Assembly (NCBI GenBank): GCA_031283975.1
Contig: JAITAT010000215.1
Coordinates: 1-5,566 of the forward strand
DNA length: 5,566 nt
Direction of reading: 5' to 3'
Source: Synergistaceae bacterium
Lineage (GTDB): Bacteria; Synergistota; Synergistia; Synergistales; Synergistaceae
Made by a program: the position numbers and the translations under genes. The notes under the pieces are model-generated. The model made no database searches, was not told where the DNA came from, and saw nothing but the letters and a program-made list of their open reading frames with translations. Each line of letters starts with the position of its first letter. Within the stretch, counting starts at the first letter, position 1. Shown piece by piece: positions 1 through 5,566 of the stretch.

Positions 1-94
1 TTGATAAAGCATGTAAGAAAAATTTATATAAGAATTATTCTTTCTTTAAAATTATCAGAAAATCCGAAATAAATCAAGTTGTAAAGGGTTGAAT

Positions 95-110
95 TTACGA
101 GGTTACGAGA
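95..110. repeat. Tandem 8-bp repeat TTACGAGR x2
   Basis: Two abutting copies, TTACGAGG (95-102) and TTACGAGA (103-110), differ only in the last base. They lie about 110 bases upstream of the candidate -35 box. Head-to-tail 8-bp repeats can be a regulator site or a chance low-complexity event; nothing in the sequence decides this. Confidence 0.4.
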
Positions 111-126
111 AATTCCTGAAAATTAT

Positions 127-190
127 CCCGCGTTCGCCTCAGTGCCCTGAGCCGTAAGTTAGGTAAGGGTCAGGTAAGCGGGCGAATTTT
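127..190 (+). terminator. Possible terminator-like inverted repeat of an upstream gene
   Basis: Nested complementary arms are visible: TTCGCC (133-138) with GGCGAA (181-186), or alternatively CCCGC (127-131) with GCGGG (178-182), and an inner CCTGA (146-150) with TCAGG (170-174). The outer arm is followed by only four T residues (187-190). The structure is long, imperfect and has a weak U tract, so it is a poor canonical Rho-independent terminator. It could end transcription from a gene beyond the left edge or be an operator-like dyad. Confidence 0.25.
159..178. repeat. Direct repeats TTAGGTAAG / TCAGGTAAG, 11 bp apart
   Basis: TTAGGTAAG (159-167) and TCAGGTAAG (170-178) start 11 bp apart, about one helical turn, and a further partial copy GTAAG lies at 154-158. 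They end about 40 bases upstream of the candidate -35 box, where an activator could bind. They also overlap the inverted repeat at 127-190, so they may simply be part of that structure. Confidence 0.35.
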
Positions 191-218
191 GAGTGCCGCC
201 TCTTGCAAATTATCGCCA

Positions 219-246
219 TTGACAGTATAGTAACTTATTAGAGAAT
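219..246 (+). promoter_or_regulatory. Candidate sigma-70-type promoter of the glycerol operon
   Basis: A perfect -35 hexamer TTGACA (219-224) is followed after 16 bp by GAGAAT (241-246, 4 of 6 matches to TATAAT). The surrounding DNA is AT-rich. Transcription would begin near 253, giving a leader of roughly 230 bases before glpF. The -10 box is weak, which is compatible with an activated promoter. AATATA (244-249) or TATAGT (246-251) are less well spaced alternatives. Confidence 0.5.
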
Positions 247-313
247 ATAGTTAATAAGAAATAAAACATAAGTATCGGATATTCCTTTCGGGTTGCTAAG
301 TTTTAGATATATA

Positions 314-335
314 AAAGCGTTTGCGAAAACGCTTT
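314..335 (+). promoter_or_regulatory. Perfect 9-bp hairpin with GCGA tetraloop, cre-like arms
   Basis: AAAGCGTTT (314-322) is perfectly complementary to AAACGCTTT (327-335) around GCGA, which fits the GNRA tetraloop class. As RNA this is a stable hairpin within the leader. As DNA each arm contains the AARCG / CGYTT core of catabolite-responsive (cre, CcpA or other LacI-family) operators, but the outer TG...CA positions of the cre consensus are not matched. It is not followed by a T run, so it is not a canonical terminator. Its location about 60 bases inside the transcript suits either an RNA element or a roadblock operator. Confidence 0.5.
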
Positions 336-343
336 GTATGTTT

Positions 344-406
344 GAGAGGTGGCTCCATGCTCTTTCGCGCGCAGGCAATACCTATCGGTAAGGAGGTGTC
401 CTTTCG
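344..406 (+). promoter_or_regulatory. Pair of related hairpins, each followed by TTTCGC
   Basis: The first module reads GAGAGGTGGCTCC then, after ATG, CTCTTTCGC (344-368); the second reads AAGGAGGTGTCCTTTCGC (390-407). Both contain GAGGTG (346-351 and 393-398), then TCC, then CTTTCGC. The second folds as AAGGA/TCCTT with a GGTG loop; the first as AGAG/CTCT with a larger loop. This looks like an imperfectly duplicated structural unit. It is short enough to be chance. Confidence 0.35.
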
Positions 407-415
407 CTTATTATG

Positions 416-446
416 ACAGCCCGTCCCGTGGGAGAGTTATTTCTGT
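416..446 (+). promoter_or_regulatory. Hairpin with possible anti-Shine-Dalgarno sequence
   Basis: ACAG (416-419) pairs with CTGT (443-446) and CCC (420-422) with GGG (430-432). The strand CCCGTCC (420-426) can instead pair with the glpF ribosome binding site GGAGGGG (474-480) at six of seven positions. The two pairings exclude each other, which is the arrangement expected of a translational on/off switch. This is seen only as complementarity. Confidence 0.35.
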
Positions 447-453
447 AAGGCAA

Positions 454-473
454 AAAAATATCATTATATTTTT
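454..473 (+). promoter_or_regulatory. AU-only hairpin abutting the glpF ribosome binding site
   Basis: AAAAATAT (454-461) is perfectly complementary to ATATTTTT (466-473) around a CATT loop. The 3' arm ends directly against GGAGGGG (474-480). Being only A-U it is weak, so it may melt easily and act as an unstructured standby or enhancer region for ribosome binding rather than a block. Confidence 0.4.
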
Positions 474-486
474 GGAGGGGTTTTGA

Positions 487-1218
487 ATGGATAACTTGAT
501 GGGCGAGTTTCTTGGCACTTTGACGCTGGTGGCTTTTGGTGATTCGGTTGTCGCTAACCTTGTTTTGAAAGATACAAAGGGAAACGGCGCCGGCTGGGTT
601 CACGTAAACTGGGGCTGGTCGTTCGGACTCATGATGGGTATTTTCGCGGCGTGGGCTTTCAAGGCTCCCGAAGCCGATCTGAATCCGGCGGTCACCATTT
701 TCAAGTTGCTCATCGGCGGCCACTACACCGCCGCACAGGCTGTCGCGACGATAGTGGCCGAAATGGCGGGCGGCGTCGCTGGCGGCATAGTCGTTTACTT
801 CCTGTACTCTAACCACTGGGCCGCTACGGATGATCCGGGCCTCAAGCTCGCCGTATTCTCCACGGGGCCTGCACGCCGGGACGTTTTCGCTAACTTCATC
901 ACCGAGGTAATAGCCACGTTCTTCCTCATTATGGGTATCCAGTGCATAGTCAGGAATATGGGAACGAACGAGGTCAATGTTTTTCTCCTTCCGTTCATGA
1001 TTGGCGGACTTCTCTACTGCCTGGGCGCCGGCATGGGCGGCCCGACCGGTTACGGCATGAACCCGGCCCGCGACATGGGCCCGCGTATCGCGCACGCCAT
1101 ACTTCCGATCCCTGGCAAAGGGACGAACGACTGGTCCTGGGGGCTCAGCGTCGCTACAGCCGGGCCGATCGTCGGAGGACTCCTGTCGGTAGCCGCGTAC
1201 AAGCTGGCTGGCTGGTAG
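487..1218 (+). CDS. glpF: Glycerol facilitator (aquaglyceroporin, MIP family)
   Basis: This inner-membrane channel lets glycerol, and probably other small polyols, diffuse into the cell, where GlpK traps it by phosphorylation. The 243-residue product has the usual length and six-helix hydrophobic pattern of bacterial GlpF. Both pore motifs are present: NPA at residues 66-68 (ADLNPAVT) and NPARD at 192-196 (GYGMNPARD). Asp after the second NPAR is typical of glycerol-conducting rather than water-only channels. By alignment from memory to E. coli GlpF, the selectivity filter is Trp44, Tyr189 (Phe200 in E. coli) and Arg195. The early GDSVVANLVL stretch resembles Gram-positive GlpF proteins. Asp64 replaces the common His two residues before the first NPA. 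The ATG at 487 is set by GGAGGGG at 474-480, six bases upstream; a later in-frame ATG at 499 has no such site. It is the first gene of the operon and lies behind a long leader. Confidence 0.96.
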   Translation: MDNLMGEFLGTLTLVAFGDSVVANLVLKDTKGNGAGWVHVNWGWSFGLMMGIFAAWAFKAPEADLNPAVTIFKLLIGGHYTAAQAVATIVAEMAGGVAGGIVVYFLYSNHWAATDDPGLKLAVFSTGPARRDVFANFITEVIATFFLIMGIQCIVRNMGTNEVNVFLLPFMIGGLLYCLGAGMGGPTGYGMNPARDMGPRIAHAILPIPGKGTNDWSWGLSVATAGPIVGGLLSVAAYKLAGW

Positions 1219-1233
1219 GAAGAGTTTTTAGTT

Positions 1234-1239
1234 AGGAGG
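1234..1239 (+). promoter_or_regulatory. Ribosome binding site fixing the TTG start of dhaK
   Basis: AGGAGG (1234-1239) lies nine bases before TTG at 1249. No ATG or GTG in the dhaK frame lies nearby, and the encoded MKKLINKVDD opening is the family's normal N terminus, so TTG is the start. Confidence 0.85.
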
Positions 1240-1248
1240 CGTTACGAT

Positions 1249-2247
1249 TTGAAAAAACTGATAAACAAAGTTGACGACGTCGTAACCGAGTCGCTTGCCG
1301 GAATGTACGCGGCTCATCCGGACCTGATAAAGGTCTTGCCCGAGTATAAGACGGTGGTTCGCGCCAGCGCGCCAAAACCCAAAGTGGCGGTTATTTCCGG
1401 GGGCGGCAGCGGGCACGAGCCGATGCACGGCGGTTTCGTGGGTTACGGAATGTTGGATGCGGCGTGCGCGGGAGAGGTATTTACCTCTCCCACGCCGGAG
1501 CAGATGTATGAAGCGGCCAAGGCCACAAACGGTGGGAAAGGCATATTTTTCCTCGTGAAGAACTACACGGGCGACGTCATGAATTTCCAGATGGCGGCCG
1601 ACCTGCTGAAGGGCGATGGCGTGGAAGTCGAACAGGTCGTAGTGAACGACGACGTGGCCGTCAAGGATTCGACGTGGACAGCCGGCCGCCGCGGCGTCGG
1701 CGGCACCGTGCTGATAGAAAAGATAATCGGAGCTTACGCGCAGGCGGGCGCTTCGCTCGCCGAGGTGAAAGAGCTTGCCGAACGTCTCAACGCGAACGTC
1801 CGTACGATGGGCATGGCGCTCACGAGTTGTACCGTGCCGGCCGCCGGAAAACCGACGTTCGACCTTCCTAACGACGAAATAGAACTCGGGATAGGCATAC
1901 ACGGAGAACCGGGGCGCGAACGTGTCAAACAGAAGACGTCCGCCGAGATAGTAGAATATTTGGCCGGAGCTGTGGTGAGCGATCTTCCGTTCAAAGCGGG
2001 GAACGAAGTGCTGGCTTTCGTGAACGGCATGGGAGGAACTCCCCTCATAGAACTCTTCGTCGTGTACAACGACCTCAAAAAATTCCTCGATGGCAAGGGA
2101 ATAACCATAGCCCGAAATTTGGTTGGCAACTACATCACCAGTCTCGACATGCAGGGCTGTTCCATAACTCTTCTCAAACTGGACTCCCAGACGAAAGCGC
2201 TGTGGGATTATCCGGTGAAGACTCCGGCGCTGCGCTGGGGAAAGTAG
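1249..2247 (+). CDS. dhaK: PTS-dependent dihydroxyacetone kinase, DHA-binding subunit DhaK
   Basis: DhaK binds DHA covalently and positions it to receive phosphate from ADP-charged DhaL, producing DHAP in the cytoplasm. The 332-residue protein matches the PTS-type DhaK length, well below the roughly 550-580 residues of ATP-dependent single-chain DHA kinases. Key residues sit at the same numbers as in E. coli DhaK: His218 in GIGIHGEPG (hemiaminal bond to DHA), His56 in GGGSGHEP (51-58) and Asp109 in KNYTGD. The gene starts at TTG with AGGAGG nine bases upstream, 30 bases after glpF. dhaL follows after a 10-base gap. Placement directly after the glycerol facilitator, rather than with a glycerol dehydrogenase, is noteworthy. 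No truncation or frameshift is visible. Confidence 0.96.
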   Translation: MKKLINKVDDVVTESLAGMYAAHPDLIKVLPEYKTVVRASAPKPKVAVISGGGSGHEPMHGGFVGYGMLDAACAGEVFTSPTPEQMYEAAKATNGGKGIFFLVKNYTGDVMNFQMAADLLKGDGVEVEQVVVNDDVAVKDSTWTAGRRGVGGTVLIEKIIGAYAQAGASLAEVKELAERLNANVRTMGMALTSCTVPAAGKPTFDLPNDEIELGIGIHGEPGRERVKQKTSAEIVEYLAGAVVSDLPFKAGNEVLAFVNGMGGTPLIELFVVYNDLKKFLDGKGITIARNLVGNYITSLDMQGCSITLLKLDSQTKALWDYPVKTPALRWGK

Positions 2248-2257
2248 AGGATCGATC

Positions 2258-2887
2258 ATGGCGTTCACCGTAAAAATGGCGATAGCTGCGATGGAAAAAT
2301 TCAACGCTGTCATAGAGGAAAAAAAAGAGTATCTGACTGACCTTGACTCGGCCATAGGTGACGCCGACCATGGAATAAACATGAACCGCGGTATGAAGCG
2401 CATCATGGAAAAGGTGAGGGGCAAGGAATACGCGGACTTCGGAGGAATATTCCGCGACGTGGCGATGACCATAATGAGCGTGGTCGGCGGTTCGGCTGGG
2501 CCGCTTTACGGTACTTTCTTCATGAAGTTCGGCCAGAAACTCGGCACAAAAAGCGAGGCTTCCGCGGGCGAAATGGCGGACGCTTTGCAAGAGGGGCTTG
2601 CGGGAGTCATGTCCCTCGGGAAATCGGCGCCCGGTGACAAAACCATGGTCGACTCTCTCGAACCGGCGCTGAGGGCACTCAAGGAGAGCGCTGACGGCGA
2701 TGAAGCCGCCGCTTGGAACAAAGCCGTCGCGGAGGCTGAAAAAGGCGTGGAGGCTACCATCCCAATGCTGGCGAGGCGCGGGCGGAGCAGCTACCTGGGC
2801 GAACGCTCGATAGGGCATCAGGATCCGGGCGCTACGTCGTCCCTCTACCTCATATCCTGTTTCCGGGACGCATTTCTGGAGGGATGA
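2258..2887 (+). CDS. dhaL: Dihydroxyacetone kinase, ADP-binding subunit DhaL
   Basis: DhaL holds a permanently bound ADP that is phosphorylated by DhaM and passes the phosphate to DHA on DhaK. The 209-residue length is that of a free-standing DhaL. The Mg-ADP site is visible as LDSAIGDADHG, with Asp30, Asp35 and Asp37 at the same numbers as in E. coli DhaL. Further family signatures are the glycine-rich VVGGSAGPLYGTFF region (about 86-99) and the C-terminal RSSYLGERSIGHQDPGATS segment (about 177-195). Helical character fits the all-helical barrel fold. The ATG at 2258 has a modest GAGG at 2247-2250 that overlaps the dhaK stop, which suggests translational coupling. dhaM starts five bases after its stop codon. 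Nothing is missing. Confidence 0.95.
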   Translation: MAFTVKMAIAAMEKFNAVIEEKKEYLTDLDSAIGDADHGINMNRGMKRIMEKVRGKEYADFGGIFRDVAMTIMSVVGGSAGPLYGTFFMKFGQKLGTKSEASAGEMADALQEGLAGVMSLGKSAPGDKTMVDSLEPALRALKESADGDEAAAWNKAVAEAEKGVEATIPMLARRGRSSYLGERSIGHQDPGATSSLYLISCFRDAFLEG

Positions 2888-2891
2888 CGCT

Positions 2892-3299
2892 GTGATCGGC
2901 ATAATGGTGGTTTCTCACAGCGCGGACGCGGCAAAAGGTATTCGTGACATCGCCGCTGGCATGTCAGGCGCCGGCGACGATGTTCCGATTGTGGGCGTGG
3001 GAGGCAACGACACCGGAGGGCTGGGCGTATCGGTCGGCAAGATATTCGACGCGCTCTCCGAGATACTCCCTAAGTCCGACGGCGTGCTGATAGTCCCCGA
3101 TCTCGGCAGCTCCATACTGTCGTCGCGGACCGCGGTGGGTCTCTTGCCGCCGGAGGACGCGGCGAGGGTCATTATATCGGACGCGCCGATTCTGGAAGGC
3201 GCCATGATGGCCGCGGTCGAGGCGAGCGGCGGTTCGGATCTCGCTGCGGTGGCTAACAGCGCGAAGGAAGCAAGGGATTTGCAGAAAAGCGATCATTAG
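2892..3299 (+). CDS. dhaM: PTS-dependent dihydroxyacetone kinase phosphotransferase subunit DhaM (single domain)
   Basis: DhaM accepts phosphate from HPr of the phosphotransferase system and rephosphorylates the ADP on DhaL. The 135-residue protein is a lone EIIA-Man-like domain. The phosphorylatable His9 sits in VVSHSADAAKG at the same position as in E. coli DhaM. The GGNDTGGLGVS stretch (38-48) and PDLGSS (69-74) also fit the family. The HPr-like and Enzyme I-like domains that make E. coli DhaM about 470 residues long are absent, as in Gram-positive-type DhaM, so separate HPr and Enzyme I proteins are needed and are not in the window. The start is GTG at 2892, with GGAGGG at 2878-2883 lying inside the end of dhaL. 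Spacing of four bases after dhaL implies coupled translation. Confidence 0.94.
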   Translation: MIGIMVVSHSADAAKGIRDIAAGMSGAGDDVPIVGVGGNDTGGLGVSVGKIFDALSEILPKSDGVLIVPDLGSSILSSRTAVGLLPPEDAARVIISDAPILEGAMMAAVEASGGSDLAAVANSAKEARDLQKSDH

Positions 3300-3348
3300 A
3301 AGCGGGCCGCTCGAAGGGCTTGCATAAAAATACTGGGAGGGATATTGA

Positions 3349-4884
<1,536 letters not shown>

Positions 4885-4907
4885 ATATTTGACGGATATA
4901 TTTGCCG

Positions 4908-4940
4908 GCAAACCGTGGGCAGTCACGGCCCACGGTTTGC
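4908..4940 (+). terminator. Perfect 13-bp hairpin between glpK and the glpA-like gene, no U tract
   Basis: The arms 4908-4920 and 4928-4940 are exactly complementary over 13 bp (GCAAACCGTGGGC and its complement) around a seven-base loop. The structure is GC-rich and very stable. The sequence that follows, AATTGCGTATGGGGG, has no T run, so intrinsic termination would be inefficient. It starts 23 bases after the glpK stop and ends 23 bases before the next start. It more likely protects the glpK 3' end from exonucleases, sets differential expression along the operon, or acts as a leaky terminator. Confidence 0.55.
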
Positions 4941-4950
4941 AATTGCGTAT

Positions 4951-4958
4951 GGGGGTGG
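4951..4958 (+). promoter_or_regulatory. Ribosome binding site favouring a TTG start for the glpA-like gene
   Basis: GGGGGTGG (4951-4958) lies five bases before TTG at 4964. The first in-frame ATG (4979) is 20 bases away from it and has no purine-rich site of its own. An in-frame stop at 4961-4963 blocks any earlier start. TTG at 4970 is also possible but less well spaced. Confidence 0.6.
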
Positions 4959-4963
4959 CGTAA

Positions 4964-5566
4964 TTGCGATTGTCCGCCATGTGCGGAGACTACGATGTGA
5001 TAGTTATAGGAGCGGGGATAAGCGGTGGCACTATCGCCAGAGAGCTTTCCCGGTATAATTTGAGAACGGCGGTGCTGGAAAGAGCGTCCGATATTCCGTA
5101 TGGTTCCAGCCGCGCCAACAGTTCTATGATACACGGGGGGTTCGACGATAAACCGGGTACCGGGAAAGCCAAATTCTGTCCGGAGGGCAACAGGATATAC
5201 CACGCCCTGCACGAGGAACTCGATTTCAAATTCAAAAATTGCGGTTCGTTCGTCTGCGCCATCGGGCCGGAGGAGGAAAAACATCTTGAGATGCTTCTCG
5301 GTCAAGGCCGTGCGAATGGGGTTCCGGGTGTAGAGATAATAAACGGGGACGCGCTCAGAGCGCGCGAACCGAACGCTTCGCGCGAGATTACCGCCGCTCT
5401 GTGGTCACCGACCGCCGCGATAGTGAACAATTTCGAGGCGTCGCTCGCGTTCATCGAAAACGCCCGTCAAAACGGGGTCGATTTGTTCATGGAAACAGAG
5501 GTCACGGGGCTGCTGTTCAGCGAAGACGGTTCCCGCATAAGAGGAGTGTCCACGAAAAGAGGCGGT
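4964..5566 (+). CDS. glpA: FAD-dependent glycerol-3-phosphate dehydrogenase, GlpA-like (partial, 3' end outside window)
   Basis: Likely function: oxidation of glycerol-3-phosphate from GlpK to DHAP with electrons passed to FAD and then to a partner subunit or membrane acceptor. The visible 201 residues begin with a Rossmann FAD-binding segment, YDVIVIGAGISGG (10-22), with GxGxxG at 16-21 and the ribose-binding acidic residue Glu39 ending the second strand (VLER). Next comes SRANSSMIHGGFDDKPGT (49-66), typical of the DAO-fold oxidoreductases annotated as GlpA or NAD(P)/FAD-dependent oxidoreductase in anaerobes, a group also related to L-2-hydroxyglutarate oxidase. The reading frame is open to the edge; a C-terminal BFD-like iron-sulfur domain would be expected beyond it. 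TTG at 4964 is chosen for its ribosome binding site; ATG at 4979 would shorten the protein by five residues. Substrate assignment rests mainly on position after glpK. Confidence 0.82.
   Translation, partial: MRLSAMCGDYDVIVIGAGISGGTIARELSRYNLRTAVLERASDIPYGSSRANSSMIHGGFDDKPGTGKAKFCPEGNRIYHALHEELDFKFKNCGSFVCAIGPEEEKHLEMLLGQGRANGVPGVEIINGDALRAREPNASREITAALWSPTAAIVNNFEASLAFIENARQNGVDLFMETEVTGLLFSEDGSRIRGVSTKRGG

Larger units (their letters stand above)
1..218. other. Gene-free upstream region
   Basis: No coding region is supported on either strand; the first 120 bases are very AT-rich with stops in all frames. It holds a tandem 8-bp repeat (95-110), an imperfect inverted repeat followed by a short T run (127-190) and direct repeats of a GGTAAG motif (159-178), each listed separately. 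Promoter-like hexamers occur by chance at this AT content (for example TTGATA at 1-6 with TATATA at 25-30), and a divergent promoter for a gene beyond the left edge is possible. I treat this as the intergenic region between an unseen neighbour and the glycerol operon. Confidence 0.7.
253..486 (+). promoter_or_regulatory. Long structured 5' leader of glpF, candidate cis-regulatory RNA
   Basis: About 230 bases separate the predicted transcription start from the glpF ATG, with no convincing ORF. In order it can form: a small GGA/TCC hairpin (277-285), a 9-bp hairpin with a GCGA tetraloop (314-335), AGAG/CTCT (345-348 with 360-363), TACC/GGTA (379-382 with 387-390), AAGGA/TCCTT (390-394 with 399-403), ACAG/CTGT enclosing CCC/GGG (416-446), and an AU hairpin (454-473). 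Some of these are mutually exclusive. The motif TTTCG follows three of the hairpins (286-290, 363-367, 402-406). I do not recognise a known riboswitch class. Leaders of glycerol operons are known targets of GlpP-type antiterminators in Firmicutes, but no clear terminator with a U tract is visible here, so translational control or RNA stability is the more natural reading. Function is inferred only. Confidence 0.45.

Noticed and set aside
1..30. TTGATA (1-6) and TATATA (25-30) as an alternative promoter
   Set aside because: Spacing is 18 bp and the match is fair, but the region is so AT-rich that such pairs are expected by chance, and the TTGACA site at 219 is nearer to the operon.
344..364. 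T-box-like reading of GAGGTGGCTCC
   Set aside because: The T-box core (GGGTGGNACCGCG) is not matched, there is no specifier domain or terminator/antiterminator pair, and the operon has no amino-acid link.
451..473. AU hairpin with its T run as an intrinsic terminator in the leader
   Set aside because: The T residues are part of the stem rather than a tail after a GC-rich stem, and the ribosome binding site follows directly.
382..1095. Long open frame on the - strand opposite the leader and glpF
   Set aside because: It overlaps the clearly real glpF gene, its protein lacks any recognisable motif, and it is compositionally odd (rich in Arg, His and Glu), as expected of an antisense shadow.
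1228..2472. 414-residue - strand open frame opposite dhaK
   Set aside because: The + strand encodes DhaK with all catalytic residues at canonical positions. The antisense product shows no domain and its length follows from GC-rich codon structure.
2884..2895. ATG overlapping the dhaL stop (ATGA) as the dhaM start
   Set aside because: That ATG reads ATG ACG CTG TGA and stops at once; GTG at 2892 is in the dhaM frame and places His9 at the canonical position.
3300..3348. Promoter or terminator between dhaM and glpK
   Set aside because: The 49-base gap has a short dyad AGCGGGCCGCT (3301-3311) but no U tract and no properly spaced -35/-10 pair; it reads as an ordinary intra-operon gap.

Overview
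The window holds the start and most of a glycerol/dihydroxyacetone (DHA) utilisation operon, all on the + strand: glpF, dhaK, dhaL, dhaM, glpK and the 5' part of a glpA-type FAD dehydrogenase that runs off the right edge. Genes are tightly packed (gaps of 4 to 79 bases), all co-directional, and each has a plausible Shine-Dalgarno. No gene is supported on the - strand. There is no rRNA, tRNA, CRISPR array or insertion sequence.

Layout. 1-218: AT-rich, gene-free DNA with an imperfect inverted repeat (127-190) and short direct repeats. 219-246: the best promoter candidate. About 253-486: an unusually long 5' leader of roughly 230 bases with several short hairpins, ending in an AU-rich hairpin next to the glpF ribosome binding site. 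487-3299: glpF and dhaKLM. 3349-4884: glpK. 4885-4963: spacer with a perfect 13-bp hairpin. 4964 to the right edge: partial glpA-like gene.

How the genes fit together. GlpF admits glycerol. GlpK phosphorylates it with ATP to glycerol-3-phosphate, and the GlpA-like flavoprotein would oxidise that to dihydroxyacetone phosphate (DHAP). DhaK and DhaL, rephosphorylated by DhaM from the PTS phosphocarrier HPr, convert DHA to DHAP with a phosphoryl group that comes ultimately from phosphoenolpyruvate. Both routes meet at DHAP. No glycerol dehydrogenase (the source of DHA from glycerol) and no PTS Enzyme I or HPr lies in the window, so these must be elsewhere or DHA must come from outside. Catalytic residues of GlpF, DhaK, DhaL, DhaM and GlpK are intact.

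Organism. A bacterium with moderately GC-rich genes and AT-rich control regions, strong GGAGG-type ribosome binding sites, frequent AUA isoleucine codons despite the GC content, TTG/GTG starts in three of six genes, and an anaerobe-type glpA relative. This suggests a strict anaerobe. Synergistota (for example Cloacibacillus or Synergistes relatives) is my best guess, with low to moderate confidence. The enzymes are ordinary. The part that deserves attention is the long structured leader in front of glpF, which I cannot assign to a known riboswitch class.
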